Source of the DNA: Trinickia symbiotica
GTDB lineage: Bacteria > Pseudomonadota > Gammaproteobacteria > Burkholderiales > Burkholderiaceae
NCBI RefSeq assembly: GCF_002934455.1
Contig: NZ_PTIR01000027.1
Coordinates: forward strand, 1 to 64,000
Reading direction: 5' to 3'
DNA: 64,000 bases
The notes under the pieces were generated by a model. That model searched no databases. It worked only from the letters and a program-made list of their open reading frames with translations, and was not told the origin of the DNA. Shown one piece after another: positions 47,308 through 57,536 of the stretch. Numbering within the stretch: position 1 is the first letter of the stretch; each line of letters opens with the position of its first letter. The position numbers and the translations under genes were made by a program.

Positions 47308-48268
47308 TCAACTGTTGTTCATCCGAGGTGGTTTCGCGCGCGGCGCAACCGCAGGTGCCGCCAGCTGCTCCACCAGAAAATCCACGAACGCCCGTACGCG
47401 CGATGTCAAATAACGTGCATGCGGATACAGCAGGATAAACGGCCGGGTACGCCCCCCCTCCTCGCGCAGCACCTCCACGAGCCTGCCTTCGCGCAGATCG
47501 TCCGCCACCACGAAGCGATACGTCTGGAAGAGCCCCGCCCCCGCGCGCGCGAGCGTCACGCCGGCGAGCGCGTCGCCCGAAGTGCTGTAACTTCCGCTCG
47601 TGATTACATCGCCATCTTCACTGGCATTGCCCGCGAAGGTCCACGCAAGGTGACGTCCACTACTTGGCAGTTCGAACTGTATGCATTCCGAGCGACTGCA
47701 GATCCGCCACGGTCCTGGGCACGCCCGCGCGCTTCAGATAACCGGGCGCGGCCACCACCACCATCTCCGCGTCTTCCAGCTTGCGCGCGACCAGGTTGGA
47801 ATCGGCGGGCGCGCGCCCGCGAATCGCCAAGTCAAAGCCTTCGTCGGCAAAGTCGATGTTGCGGTTGCTCAAATGCGTGTCGACCCGCACCTCCGGATAG
47901 CGCTCGCGAAATGCCGGCAAGAGCGGCAGCACGCGATAGTGTCCGTAGGGCGTGGGCATGCTGATGCGCAGCACGCCAGCCGGCGTGGTCTGCCCGCCCG
48001 TGACTTCGCGCTCGGCGTCCACGAGCTGCGAGAGCGCTTGGCGGCACTGCTCGAAGTAGCGCCGCCCCGCATCCGTCAGGCGGATCTGGCGCGTCGTACG
48101 CACGAACAGGCGCACGCCGAGCCGCTCTTCGAGCCGCGCCACGGAGCGGCTCACCGCGGCGGGCGTGACGCTCGCCGCATTGGCCGCCAGCGTGAAGCTG
48201 CCAAGCTCCGCCGCCTGGCAGAACAGCTCAATGCTGCCCAGCTGCAGATCATCGAATTTGCGTTGCAT
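47308..48268 (-). pseudogene. LysR-family regulator, frameshifted
   Basis: The N-terminal frame starts MQRKFDDLQLGSIELFCQAA and is good LysR sequence to TVADLQSLG, then stops at 47660. Family-like sequence resumes in another frame: ECIQFELPSSGRHLAWTFAG, VTLARAGAGLFQTYRFVVAD, RAFVDFLVEQL. One extra base near 47688 (CTCGGAATGC where CTCGAATGC would read through) explains the break. Restored, it would have about 319 residues. Confidence 0.85.
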
Positions 48269-48445
48269 GCCCGCTTTCTCCTGCTTGCTTCTGTTCGCTC
48301 TTGTTGTTTTCGCTCTGTTTTGACGGTTCCAACATGAGGCGAATGCTCATTACGATTGGAGGAAAACATCGTGTCGGTCGAACAAAAACTTGCCGATCTC
48401 GGTCTCGCCCTGCCCGCTGCGCGCAACCGCTCGGCAACTACAATC

Positions 48446-49726
48446 TCAAGCGTGCGCGCGGCGCTGCGCCCAGTGCGCGAGTCCACCGCATGCGACCAGC
48501 AGCGCGCCGGTCGCGAAGAACACGGCGTGCAGGCCGAAGTGAACGCCGATCACGCCGCCGATCAACGGGCCCACCACCTGGCCGCTGAATTGCGCCGACT
48601 GCAGATAACCGAGCATGCGGCCCGTTTTGCTTTCGTCTACCGACTGCCGCGCGAGCTTGCCGATGGAAGGCAAGAGCCCCGCGAGCGTCATGCCCATCAC
48701 CACGCGCAAGCCAGCAAGCTGCCACCAGTGCGTGACGAACGCTTGCGGCACCATCGCGAGCCCCGTGAGCACGAGGCAAGCGACGATCACGCGCCAGCTC
48801 CCGAAGCGGTCGGCCAGTGCGCCCAGGCGCGCCGCCGTGAGCATGCTGCCAAGCGCCGAGCATGCCATGACCACGCCCGCCACGCGCGCGAGATGTGCCG
48901 CGCCCACGCCCAGACTGCCGATATAAACCGTGATGACGGGCTCGATCGACATGTTGGCGAGCAGCACCATCATCGCGGTAACGAGCAGCGCGGCCACCAC
49001 CGCATAGTCGGGCCGGCGCGCGCCACTGCCCGAACCGGCCGCGGCGTTGCGTGGGTGCGGTTTCGCGTCGCTTTCCGGATGAAACTCTTCCTTCACCACG
49101 AAGATGGTCAACAGCGCCGCCACGGCGATCATCGCGCCGCCCGCGAAAAAAGTGCCGCGAATGCCGATCCAGCCGGGCAGCACGCCGCCCACGAGCGGCC
49201 CGACGAGATTGCCCGCGAGCGCGCCCGTTGAAAGAATGCCGAGCGCCCAGCCCGCTCGCTCGCGCGGCGCCTGAGTGCCGACCATCACGGTGGAGGCCGA
49301 CGCGTAGCCACCCACGAGGCCGGCGATCAGACGCAGCACGACGAGCTCGTACACATTGTGCGCCACGCCGATCAACGACATCACCACGGCCATGCCGATG
49401 GCCGCGCGCACGAGCATGGACTTGCGCCCATAACGGTCCGCAAGGCGCCCCCAGAGCGGCGCGGTGAGCGCCGTGCCGAGGAAGGTCGCGCCGAATGCCA
49501 CGCCCGACCACTGGATCACGGCGGACTGCGAGGTCGCGCCGAGCTGCCGCACATAGAGAGGCAGGAATGGCAGCAGCATGCTGAGGCTCACGAGCGTCGT
49601 GAATGAGCCGATTACGCACACGACGAGATTGCGCCGCCAGTACTGGACGTTGCGCTCGGCGTAGCCGCGCGGCTGCGGCCTGGTCTGCCGCAGCGCAGCC
49701 GCCGGGGAAGATACGGTGGTATTCAC
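48446..49726 (-). CDS. MFS transporter (multidrug type)
   Basis: This 426-residue exporter has twelve membrane segments. The motif GRLADRYGRKSMLVRAAIGM near residue 90 and LSTGALAGNLVGPLVGGVLP near residue 160 are drug:H+ antiporter hallmarks. It starts with GTG (VNTTVSSPAAALRQTRPQPR); GAGGG lies six bases upstream. That GTG overlaps the stop of the next MFS gene by four bases, so the two carriers are translated as a coupled pair. Confidence 0.87.
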   Translation of the reverse strand: MNTTVSSPAAALRQTRPQPRGYAERNVQYWRRNLVVCVIGSFTTLVSLSMLLPFLPLYVRQLGATSQSAVIQWSGVAFGATFLGTALTAPLWGRLADRYGRKSMLVRAAIGMAVVMSLIGVAHNVYELVVLRLIAGLVGGYASASTVMVGTQAPRERAGWALGILSTGALAGNLVGPLVGGVLPGWIGIRGTFFAGGAMIAVAALLTIFVVKEEFHPESDAKPHPRNAAAGSGSGARRPDYAVVAALLVTAMMVLLANMSIEPVITVYIGSLGVGAAHLARVAGVVMACSALGSMLTAARLGALADRFGSWRVIVACLVLTGLAMVPQAFVTHWWQLAGLRVVMGMTLAGLLPSIGKLARQSVDESKTGRMLGYLQSAQFSGQVVGPLIGGVIGVHFGLHAVFFATGALLVACGGLAHWAQRRAHA

Positions 49727-50931
49727 TTGGCCCTCAACGCGGAGAAGAGATCGACAGAGAGCGCTAGCACGAGCGCCGCGGCGCCGATCGCGAACAGCAC
49801 GAGGTAATTGCCGCCGCTGGACGAGAACACGAACGACAGGCCGTAGGCCGCAACCGCCTGCATCACGGCGAAGCTCGTCGTGGCCCGACTCCACGCGTCT
49901 TTCACGGCGGACGGATGGTGCGCGAGTAACTCGTTCACGCGGCCGAGCACGAGCGGCACGATGCCGGGCGTGAATGCGCCCACCAGCACCGCCGACACCA
50001 GGAGGCCCGGCGTGCCGAAGAACCCGGCGGCCGGAATGGCGACCGCCGCCGCTTGCACCAGATACGCGACCCGCAACGCCCGGCCGAAGCCCGCGCGATC
50101 AGCGAGATGCCCCGCTACGAGCGGGCCGACGATCGCGCCGATGCCATACAGCACCCAGAATTCGGCGCCCGCCTCCACGCCGCGGCCGAGCCCGCGCGCC
50201 ACGTAGTCGACGAGAAAGATCATGTGCGGCACGAGCCCCACGGCGTTCAGCCCATATTCCGCGAAGAGCGCGCGCAGCTTCGCGCGGGGATACGCCTTGG
50301 CATGTTCGAAGCGCGAAGGCGCCTGAGCGTGCGCGGGCGCGCCGTGCCCGGGCCAGCCGTTCCACGCTACGGCCGTGAGGAGCAGCGAGACGACGGCGAG
50401 TCCGAGCCAGGTGGCCGTCAGGCCCTGACGCAGCAGGATCGGCACGATCGTGCCCGAGGCGGCAATGCCGAGTCCGATGCCCGTGAAGATGCCTCCGCTC
50501 GCGAAGCCCCGGCGCGCCGCGGGCACGTGCGCGAGGATCGTGGGCGCCGCGAGCACCATCAGCGCGCCGCCCGAGAGGCCCGAGGCGAAGCGCCAGACGA
50601 AGAACCACAGGAACGAAACGGGCATCGCGCAGGCAACGAAGGCGAGTGTCGCGAGCAGCATCATCGCGCGCAGTACGGTGGCGGGCTTCGCGGCACGGGC
50701 CATCGCGCCCGCGAACAGCGCACCGGCCAGATAGCCGCCCAGGTTGGCGGCGCCGAGGTAGGCAGCGGTCGAGGCTGGGAACCAGTGCGCGCCGATGATG
50801 GCGGGCAACAGCGGCGTGTAGGCGAACCGCGCGAGGCCAATGCCGATCAGGCTTGCGCTGGCCCCCGCGAGCGTGCCCCGCCAGACGTTGAAGGCCGCGG
50901 GCGCGGACGGATTCGAGACGGCTTGATGCAT
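49723..50931 (-). CDS. YbfB/YjiJ-family MFS transporter
   Basis: This 402-residue carrier starts MHQAVSNPSAPAAFNVWRGT; GGGAG six bases upstream selects this ATG over one 15 bases earlier. GIGLARFAYTPLLPAIIGAH near residue 35 is the YbfB/YjiJ signature, as are YLGAANLGGYLAGALFAG and FASGLSGGALMVLAAPTILA. The substrate is unknown. It sits between a LysR gene and the coupled second MFS gene, all on one strand. Confidence 0.87.
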   Translation of the reverse strand: MHQAVSNPSAPAAFNVWRGTLAGASASLIGIGLARFAYTPLLPAIIGAHWFPASTAAYLGAANLGGYLAGALFAGAMARAAKPATVLRAMMLLATLAFVACAMPVSFLWFFVWRFASGLSGGALMVLAAPTILAHVPAARRGFASGGIFTGIGLGIAASGTIVPILLRQGLTATWLGLAVVSLLLTAVAWNGWPGHGAPAHAQAPSRFEHAKAYPRAKLRALFAEYGLNAVGLVPHMIFLVDYVARGLGRGVEAGAEFWVLYGIGAIVGPLVAGHLADRAGFGRALRVAYLVQAAAVAIPAAGFFGTPGLLVSAVLVGAFTPGIVPLVLGRVNELLAHHPSAVKDAWSRATTSFAVMQAVAAYGLSFVFSSSGGNYLVLFAIGAAALVLALSVDLFSALRAK

Positions 50932-51077
50932 GGTGACTCCCGGCAAGCGAGCAATGAAGCGCCCTGAAGATGGAAGTCAGTCTAGGTTAGATCGCGCATC
51001 GAGAGAATGATTGCGGTACGGAAGTCATTCTTCCATGTCGCGAACGAATGGGTGAATGTCGCTCAGGCGAATGCCGC

Positions 51078-52004
51078 TCAACCGGCCTCAGTAATGCGCT
51101 GGGCCTGCTCGAAGTACTCACGCAGGCGTGGTGCGGCGAAATCGACGAAACTGCGCACCTTCGGCACCGAAAGGCGCCCGTGCGGCGTGACGAGGTTCAC
51201 GGGCAGCGGCGCATGCTCGCTGTCGCGCAGCACGATCTTGAGCCGGCCCGCCTCGACCTCTTCGGCCACGTGATAGGAAAAGAGCCGCGTGACGCCATGC
51301 CCCGCCACGGCCGAAGCCCGCGCCGCGCGTATCGTATTCACGATGAAGCGCGGCGAGAACTGCACGACCTGAGGCAGCGCAGTCTGGCGCGCCGCCGGGA
51401 AGCTCCACGAGTCGAGCCCGAAATGCGTCATCGAAATGATCGCGTGGCTCGCGAGATCGGCGGGCGCCGCGATGGTCGGATGCGTGCCGAGATAGCCGGG
51501 CGAAGCCACCACCACGCGCCGCACCTCGCCTACCGGAATGGCGACGAGCGTGGAGTCCTGCAGATGCGCAATGCGCAACGCCACGTCGATGCCCTCGTCG
51601 ATCAAGCTCACGGGCCGGTCGAGCAGGTGCAGGCGGATCGACACCTCGGGGTGACGGTCGATGAACGCCTCGATCATCGGGCGCAGCACCTCTTCGCCCA
51701 CGGCCACCGCCGCCGTCACTCCCAGCAGCCCGTGCGGCGCGGAGCGTTCGTCGGCCGCGAGCAGATCGGCTTCTTCGAGATCGGCAAGAATGCGCCGGCA
51801 CGCGAGCGCATAGCGCTCGCCGGCGTCGCTCAGCCGGATCGTGCGCGTGGTGCGGTACAGAAGCGGCGTGCCGGTGTGCTCTTCGAGGAACGCAATGGCG
51901 CGGCTCACCGCAGCGGGCGAGCGGCCGAGCCGCCGGCCGGCGCCCGCGAGACTTCCCTCGTCTAGCGTGGCGACGAAAACCTTCATGGCGTCGATTCGGT
52001 CCAT
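51078..52004 (-). CDS. LysR-family transcriptional regulator
   Basis: This 308-residue protein starts MDRIDAMKVFVATLDEGSLA, with the HTH in RLGRSPAAVSRAIAFLEEHT and an effector domain after about residue 90. It lies 146 bp upstream of the two MFS genes and reads the same way, so it may regulate them or be co-transcribed. It belongs to the CrgA-like group. Confidence 0.9.
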   Translation of the reverse strand: MDRIDAMKVFVATLDEGSLAGAGRRLGRSPAAVSRAIAFLEEHTGTPLLYRTTRTIRLSDAGERYALACRRILADLEEADLLAADERSAPHGLLGVTAAVAVGEEVLRPMIEAFIDRHPEVSIRLHLLDRPVSLIDEGIDVALRIAHLQDSTLVAIPVGEVRRVVVASPGYLGTHPTIAAPADLASHAIISMTHFGLDSWSFPAARQTALPQVVQFSPRFIVNTIRAARASAVAGHGVTRLFSYHVAEEVEAGRLKIVLRDSEHAPLPVNLVTPHGRLSVPKVRSFVDFAAPRLREYFEQAQRITEAG

Positions 52005-52151
52005 TGCGCGTTCTGGCGTGCGGTCGCTTCGCTCTGTGAATCCCGCGTCGATATTAGCGGTTTATTGCCTGCGCCATGGCGGCGCGCTGATAGCCGGCCA
52101 TACCGGCGCCGGCTATCTTCGAGCGCACGGCGAATTCACGCCGCGCTTAGC

Positions 52152-53214
52152 TTATTTCGACGCGGACACGGCCAATTCCGCGCCCTCGATGCTGCCGGGC
52201 CAGCGCTGCGTCACGCTCTTGTAGCGCGTGTAGAAGCGTACAGCTTCCTCGCCATATGCATGATGATCGCCGAACAGCGAACGCTTCCAGCCCCCGAACG
52301 AATGCCACGCCGACGGCACTGGACTCGGCACGTTGATGCCCACCATGCCGATTTGAATGTGCCGGGTAAACGTACGTGCTGCCGCGCCATCAGCCGTGAA
52401 CAGCGTGACGCAATTGCCCAGTTCGTGTGCATTGACGAGTTCAATCGCACTGGCGAGATCCGGCACGCGCACCACCGAAAGCACCGGCCCGAAAATCTCT
52501 TCCCGATAGATCTTCATATCCGGCTGCACGTCATCGAAGAGCGAGCCGCCGAGGAAGAAGCCCTCTTCGTGCCCCGCCACGGTATGACCACGCCCGTCCA
52601 CCACGAGCTTCGCGCCAGCCTCGACGCCCGCATCAATATAGCCCAGCACCTTGTTGCGATGCGCGGCGCTGATGAGCGGCCCCATGTCCAGATCGGGCTC
52701 CATGCCCGCCCCGATGCGCAGCGCGCGCACGCGCGGCGCGAGACGCTCGATCAGTTCGTCGCCAATGCTGCCGACCGCCACCGCGACTGAGGTCGCCATG
52801 CAGCGCTCGCCCGCCGAGCCATACGCCGAATTGATCAGCGCATCGACGGCCTGATCGAGATTCGCGTCGGGCATGACGACGAGATGATTCTTCGCACTGC
52901 CCAGCGCCTGCACGCGCTTGCCGCGTTTGGCGCCCTCTGCGTAGATATATTCGGCCACCGGCGTGGAGGCGACGACGGACATCGCAGCCACGTCGGGATG
53001 CTGAATCAGCGCATCAACGGTTCCCTTGTCGCCGTTCACCACGTTGAAAACGCTTTTGGGGAAGCCCGCCTCGATGAAGAGTTCCGCCAGCCGGATCGAC
53101 GACGACGGCGTGCGGAACGTACACGTCGTTGAATCGCCCGCTCGTTCCAGCGGCGCTTTGACCGTCGATGAAATGATTCAGTTGGCGCACCGCGCCCTGG
53201 TTTGCTTCGCTCAT
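52152..53214 (-). pseudogene. mmsA: methylmalonate-semialdehyde dehydrogenase, internal deletion
   Basis: The true start, [20 protein letters not shown] at 53214, has AAGGAG seven bases upstream. After about 32 residues (SGRFNDVYV) the frame leaves the family. Sequence then resumes in another frame at [20 protein letters not shown] and runs to the normal C-terminus. Roughly 140 codons, covering much of the NAD-binding domain, are gone. The catalytic Cys ([10 protein letters not shown]) survives. An intact enzyme has about 500 residues. It lies 75 bp downstream of the efflux operon. Confidence 0.88.
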
Positions 53215-53289
53215 ACGTCGCTCCTTCAAGGGGATTTGGGCGCTGCCCGCGGATAGAAGAGAGTCCGAATTGCACGCACATCAAATGGA

Positions 53290-54813
53290 TTACCCGCCAT
53301 ATGTCGACTCCCATCCTCCTCCGAGCGCTTTACAAAGCGTAATGAGATTCGTGGCCGCCGTAGCTCTGCTTTGCTCGAGATTGCTCTGCGCTTCGAGCAA
53401 CTGCTTCTGCACGTTCAATACGTCGAGATAATCGAGCGCGCCGGCCTTGTACCGCTCCCGCGCGACCGAGAGCGCGCGCTCGTTCATGGTCACGGCCTGG
53501 GCCAGCCGGTCGCGGCGGCGCTGTTCGGCGTCGTAGGTGACGAGCGCGTCGTCCACCTCCTGCCACGCGCGCAGCACCGTCTCCTTGTAGGCAATCGCGG
53601 CTTCCTGCTGTTGCGCCTCGCGCAGCTGGAGCGTGCCTTTCAGCCGACCGCCTTCGAAGATGGGAAACGTAATGGAAGGGCCAATGACGAACTGCCCGGA
53701 CGCCCAACTGGCCAGATTCGAAAGCTGAAGACTCTGAAAGCCCGCGCTTCCGTTAAGCATGATGCGCGGATAAAAATCGGCCTTCGCCACGCCAATCGAC
53801 GCCGTCGCCGCGTGCAGTTCGGCTTCCGCTTTGCGGATATCCGGCCGGCGCTGCACGAGTTCGGAAGGAAAGCCGATCGGCACCTGCCCCGGCAGTGCGG
53901 GCACCTCCTGCGTCGCAGCAAGCGTCTGACGCAGCGCGCCCGGTTCCTCGCCGAGCAGCAGGCCGATGGCATTGATGGTCGTTTCGGAATGCGATTCCAG
54001 TGTGGGAATCCGGCTTTCGATATTTTCCACCTGCGCTGAAGCGTTCGAAACATCGAGATCCGTCGTGACGCCCTCATGCGCACGCACCTGCGTGAGCTTC
54101 AGCGCGTCGTTGGCGATGTCCAGGTTTTGATGCGCGATCTGCAGGAGTTCCTGCGTGTCGCGCAGCTCGATATAGTCTCGCGCAAGCTCCGCGCGCGCGC
54201 TCAGCAAGACCGCGTTCCGGTCCTCATATGAGGCTGCCGAAAGCGCTGTCGCCGCTTCCACGCTGCGTCGCACGCGGCCCCAGATATCGACCTCCCATGA
54301 CGCGTCGAAGCCGGCCTGGTATAGGTTATAGGCGGGTGAGCCCTTGGAGCCCGGCATCGCCGCCACGCCGAGCGGCGCGCTGCCGGAAGCCGACTGCGGC
54401 TGACTCTGCGTGGGCGTCACGCCAAGAAGCGAGAGAATGCCGTTTTCACTGCCGCGTTCGCGGTTGTACGATGCGGCGCCGTCGAGCGTCGGATACTCGG
54501 CTGCGCCCGCTACGCGGCGCGCGGCCCGGCTTTGCAGCAGGCGCGCGGAGGCCGCTGCCACATCGAGGTTCGCGTCGGCCAACTGCTTTTCCAGTCCGTT
54601 CAACACCGGATCATTGAATAGCGTCCACCATTCTGGACCAAACTGGCCTTTGACAGCTTTGCTCGGCGCCTGTGCCGTTTGTGTGCGGTTGAAGACCTCA
54701 GGTGTTGGCGACTTTGGAGGTTCGAAGTTCGGACCGACCGTGCAAGCAGCCATTGCGAGACATGCGAGAACCGCGAGGAGCATCGCGCGGATAGAAGATT
54801 TGCTCGTGTTCAT
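53290..54813 (-). CDS. outer-membrane efflux lipoprotein (OprM/NodT family)
   Basis: This 507-residue TolC-like protein has a lipobox (AMAACTVGPNFEPP, Cys24) typical of NodT-family channels. Two efflux repeats are visible, e.g. QAGFDASWEVDIWGRVRRSV and PIGFPSELVQRRPDIRKAEA. Long coiled-coil regions follow. Its start overlaps the stop of the membrane-fusion gene (ATGA). It forms the outer channel of the EmrAB-type pump encoded upstream. Confidence 0.93.
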   Translation of the reverse strand: MNTSKSSIRAMLLAVLACLAMAACTVGPNFEPPKSPTPEVFNRTQTAQAPSKAVKGQFGPEWWTLFNDPVLNGLEKQLADANLDVAAASARLLQSRAARRVAGAAEYPTLDGAASYNRERGSENGILSLLGVTPTQSQPQSASGSAPLGVAAMPGSKGSPAYNLYQAGFDASWEVDIWGRVRRSVEAATALSAASYEDRNAVLLSARAELARDYIELRDTQELLQIAHQNLDIANDALKLTQVRAHEGVTTDLDVSNASAQVENIESRIPTLESHSETTINAIGLLLGEEPGALRQTLAATQEVPALPGQVPIGFPSELVQRRPDIRKAEAELHAATASIGVAKADFYPRIMLNGSAGFQSLQLSNLASWASGQFVIGPSITFPIFEGGRLKGTLQLREAQQQEAAIAYKETVLRAWQEVDDALVTYDAEQRRRDRLAQAVTMNERALSVARERYKAGALDYLDVLNVQKQLLEAQSNLEQSRATAATNLITLCKALGGGWESTYGG

Positions 54814-55898
54814 TTTCTTTCCGCTCCCTCTGCCGTCGCTTCTGCGCCCCGGCCAACGGCAACTTCCGCTTCCACCGAAAGTCCGACACTCAATGCCGCT
54901 GCAGCAGGCTGCCCGCGATCGATCGTGATCTTGACGGGCACGCGCTGCACCACCTTCGTAAAGTTGCCCGTTGCGTTGTCGGGTGCGATCGGCGCGAAGC
55001 TCACGCCGGTTGCCGGCGCGAGACTGTCGATGCGGCCATGAATCACGAAGCCGGGCAGGCTGTCGACCGTCACGCGCACGCTTTCGCCGGGCCGCATATT
55101 GGTGATCTGGCTCTCCTGGAAGTTCGCGACGACATATGCATCCGAAAGCGGCACGATTGCCAGCACGGGGGCGCCGGGCGTCACGAAGGCGCCGACCCGC
55201 GCCGAGCGGCGTCCCACCTTGCCGTCGACGGGGGCGCGAATTTCCGTATAGGAGAGGTTGAGCTTCGCCTGTTCGAGCACCGCTTCAGCGTGCTGAAGTG
55301 CGCCAGCAGCCTTGTCGCGCTCAGTGCGCAGAACGTCCAGATTCTGCTCCGTGGCCGTCAGCACCGCCTGGTCGTGCGACTGCTGCGCAAGCTGCTCGGC
55401 GAGCGTGCTCGAAGCCTGTTGTTGCTCCTGCGCGGTTCCCGCTCCGGCCGTCGAGAGATTCTGGTAGCGCGCAGCGTTGGCCCGCGCGAAGCCGATCGAC
55501 GCCTCGTCGGAGCGCAGCGTGGCGCGCGCCTGATTGACGAGCGAGGGCTGACGCGCGATCTGCGCGTCGAAATTCTCAACCGACGCCTTCGCGCCCGCCA
55601 CCTCCGCCTCGGCGCTCATCAACGCGGCGCGATAGTCGCGGTCATCGATGCGCACCAGCAGCTGGCCCGCCTTCACGTCCTCGTTATCGTTCACCAGTAC
55701 GTCCGTGATCTGGCCCGCGACGCGCGGCGCGACCAACGTAAAATCCGCGGTGACGTAGGCGTCGTTCGTGGATTCCGAACTGGAGTGGGACAGGAGTTTC
55801 ATGTCGCCCCACACAGCGACGCCGGCTACGACGAAGACTGATGCAATACGAAGCCATTTCAGACTGGACGGTGCGGGGTTGGGTTTGGTCGATGACAT
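54810..55898 (-). CDS. membrane-fusion protein (EmrA/HlyD family)
   Basis: This 362-residue protein has one N-terminal membrane helix (LRIASVFVVAGVAVWGDMKL) and a lipoyl/barrel region with AYVTADFTLVAPRVAGQITD and VNDNEDVKAGQLLVRIDDRD. A coiled-coil hairpin covers about residues 100-215. IRAPVDGKVGRRSARVGAFV is the second half-motif. It bridges the inner-membrane pump and the outer channel. Confidence 0.93.
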   Translation of the reverse strand: MSSTKPNPAPSSLKWLRIASVFVVAGVAVWGDMKLLSHSSSESTNDAYVTADFTLVAPRVAGQITDVLVNDNEDVKAGQLLVRIDDRDYRAALMSAEAEVAGAKASVENFDAQIARQPSLVNQARATLRSDEASIGFARANAARYQNLSTAGAGTAQEQQQASSTLAEQLAQQSHDQAVLTATEQNLDVLRTERDKAAGALQHAEAVLEQAKLNLSYTEIRAPVDGKVGRRSARVGAFVTPGAPVLAIVPLSDAYVVANFQESQITNMRPGESVRVTVDSLPGFVIHGRIDSLAPATGVSFAPIAPDNATGNFTKVVQRVPVKITIDRGQPAAAALSVGLSVEAEVAVGRGAEATAEGAERK

Positions 55899-55910
55899 GG
55901 AAAACGTACC

Positions 55911-57536
55911 TCATTTTGAAGCGGGCGGCGTAGTGCTCCACGGCGGATAGATTCGCACCGGCAGCACCGGAACAAGAAGAAGCGGAACGAGCGCAACGCA
56001 CGCCATCACCCGGTAGAGATCGGCGGAAGTCAGCACGACGGCCTGCTCGTGAATACGATGCGCGAGTTGCCCGAGCGCATAGGGGTAGTCGAGTCCAGGG
56101 CCCGCCACCAGCGCGCGGTTGCCCAACTGGTCGACGAGCATGCTCGAATGGAAATGTTCGCGCGCAGTGCCTACACCCTCGATCAGGCCCGTCGCGATGG
56201 CGGCGGCGAACGTCTTGACCGTATTGAACATGGCCGAAGCGAACGGGCCTTCCGTTGGCGGCAAACCTGTCGTGACGCCCATGAGGATCGACATGATCAC
56301 CAGGGGCTGCGCGATGATCTGCAACGCCTGAAGCCCATAGAAGTTGTCGCGAATCCACTCTGACGTCATGAAGCTGCCGAGTGCGCACGTCGTGAACATG
56401 AGCGACAGACCGATTGCGATCACCCAGCGATGATCGGCGCGCCGCGTATTCAACAGAGCCGCCGTCAAGGGGAGCGTAATCAGCAGCGGAATGGCGAGCA
56501 ACAGCGAGAGCGGCGCCGTCTGCAGCGGCCGGTATGCGTGAACTTTGGCGAGAAACTGCCCGGGTATTGCGGCGACGCCCACCAGCAGAATCACGGTGCC
56601 GAGCAACGTCGACAGTCCGTGCGTGAAATTCCTGCGCTCGAGTAACTGGAGCTTGAAAAAAGGCACGGGCTGAAGCCACTCGTTGACGAGGAAGACCACG
56701 AGCAGCAGAGCGCCGCCACCAAACATCAAACAGATAAAGTCCGATTCGAACCAGTCGAGCCGGTCGCCTTGCAACAGCCCGGTCACGAGCATGGCAAACG
56801 CGGGGAAGCCCGTAATCAAACCGATCCAGTTGAACGTACGAAAGCGCTCGAGCTTGACCGGATCGGCGGGCAGGCCCTGCTGAATCGCGATACAGCACAG
56901 CACGCCGAGCGGAATGATTTGCCAGAACGCCATGCGCCAGCTCACGAACTCCGTCCACAACGCGGCGAGCGGTGTGCCGAGCGCCGGCCCGAAAGTCGCC
57001 GTAAGCGCATAACCAGCGAGCCCGTACAGCTTGAATTTCGGCGGCAGATAACGCAGCGCCACGATGATCAGCATGGGGGGCAGACATCCGCCCGCGATTC
57101 CCTGGAAGATACGCAAGACGTAAAGCGTCGGCAGATTCGGCGCAAATGGGCACAACAATCCGAACAACATCGCGGCGAGCACGGCGCCGATCGTGAAGCG
57201 CTTGAGCGTAAAGGTGATGCCGAACCAGGGGGCGAATACCATCGTCGCGACGTTGGCGGCTTCGAAGAGCGAGGTGAGCCACGTCCCGTCGTCATGCCCG
57301 ATCAGGAACGCGCCCTGGATATCGGCCATCGCTGCCGCAGTCACCTGTTCGTTGAGGATGGCCAGCAACGAAGCGAACAACATGCCGAGCAGGCCCACCA
57401 CAATGCGTCCTGTGAACGCCACTTGCGCGGGGGCAGGCTGCGCCGGGGCCGCGGCTTCGCGCACGGGGCGTGGCTCCAGCGCCTGTGGGGCCGTTGCCGC
57501 TTCCGTTCCAGTCGTCAAAGGGTTCGCAGTTGTCAT
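55911..57536 (-). CDS. DHA2-family MFS multidrug pump (EmrB-like)
   Basis: This 541-residue pump has fourteen predicted membrane segments. LASLLAILNEQVTAAAMADI (motif D1-like) and GYALTATFGPALGTPLAALW (motif C) fit drug:H+ antiporter-2 carriers. The N-terminal 45 residues are Ala/Pro-rich. Start MTTANPL at 57536 is preferred; an ATG at 57548 is possible. It is first in the emrB-emrA-channel operon. No MarR or TetR gene is adjacent. Confidence 0.9.
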   Translation of the reverse strand: MTTANPLTTGTEAATAPQALEPRPVREAAAPAQPAPAQVAFTGRIVVGLLGMLFASLLAILNEQVTAAAMADIQGAFLIGHDDGTWLTSLFEAANVATMVFAPWFGITFTLKRFTIGAVLAAMLFGLLCPFAPNLPTLYVLRIFQGIAGGCLPPMLIIVALRYLPPKFKLYGLAGYALTATFGPALGTPLAALWTEFVSWRMAFWQIIPLGVLCCIAIQQGLPADPVKLERFRTFNWIGLITGFPAFAMLVTGLLQGDRLDWFESDFICLMFGGGALLLVVFLVNEWLQPVPFFKLQLLERRNFTHGLSTLLGTVILLVGVAAIPGQFLAKVHAYRPLQTAPLSLLLAIPLLITLPLTAALLNTRRADHRWVIAIGLSLMFTTCALGSFMTSEWIRDNFYGLQALQIIAQPLVIMSILMGVTTGLPPTEGPFASAMFNTVKTFAAAIATGLIEGVGTAREHFHSSMLVDQLGNRALVAGPGLDYPYALGQLAHRIHEQAVVLTSADLYRVMACVALVPLLLVPVLPVRIYPPWSTTPPASK

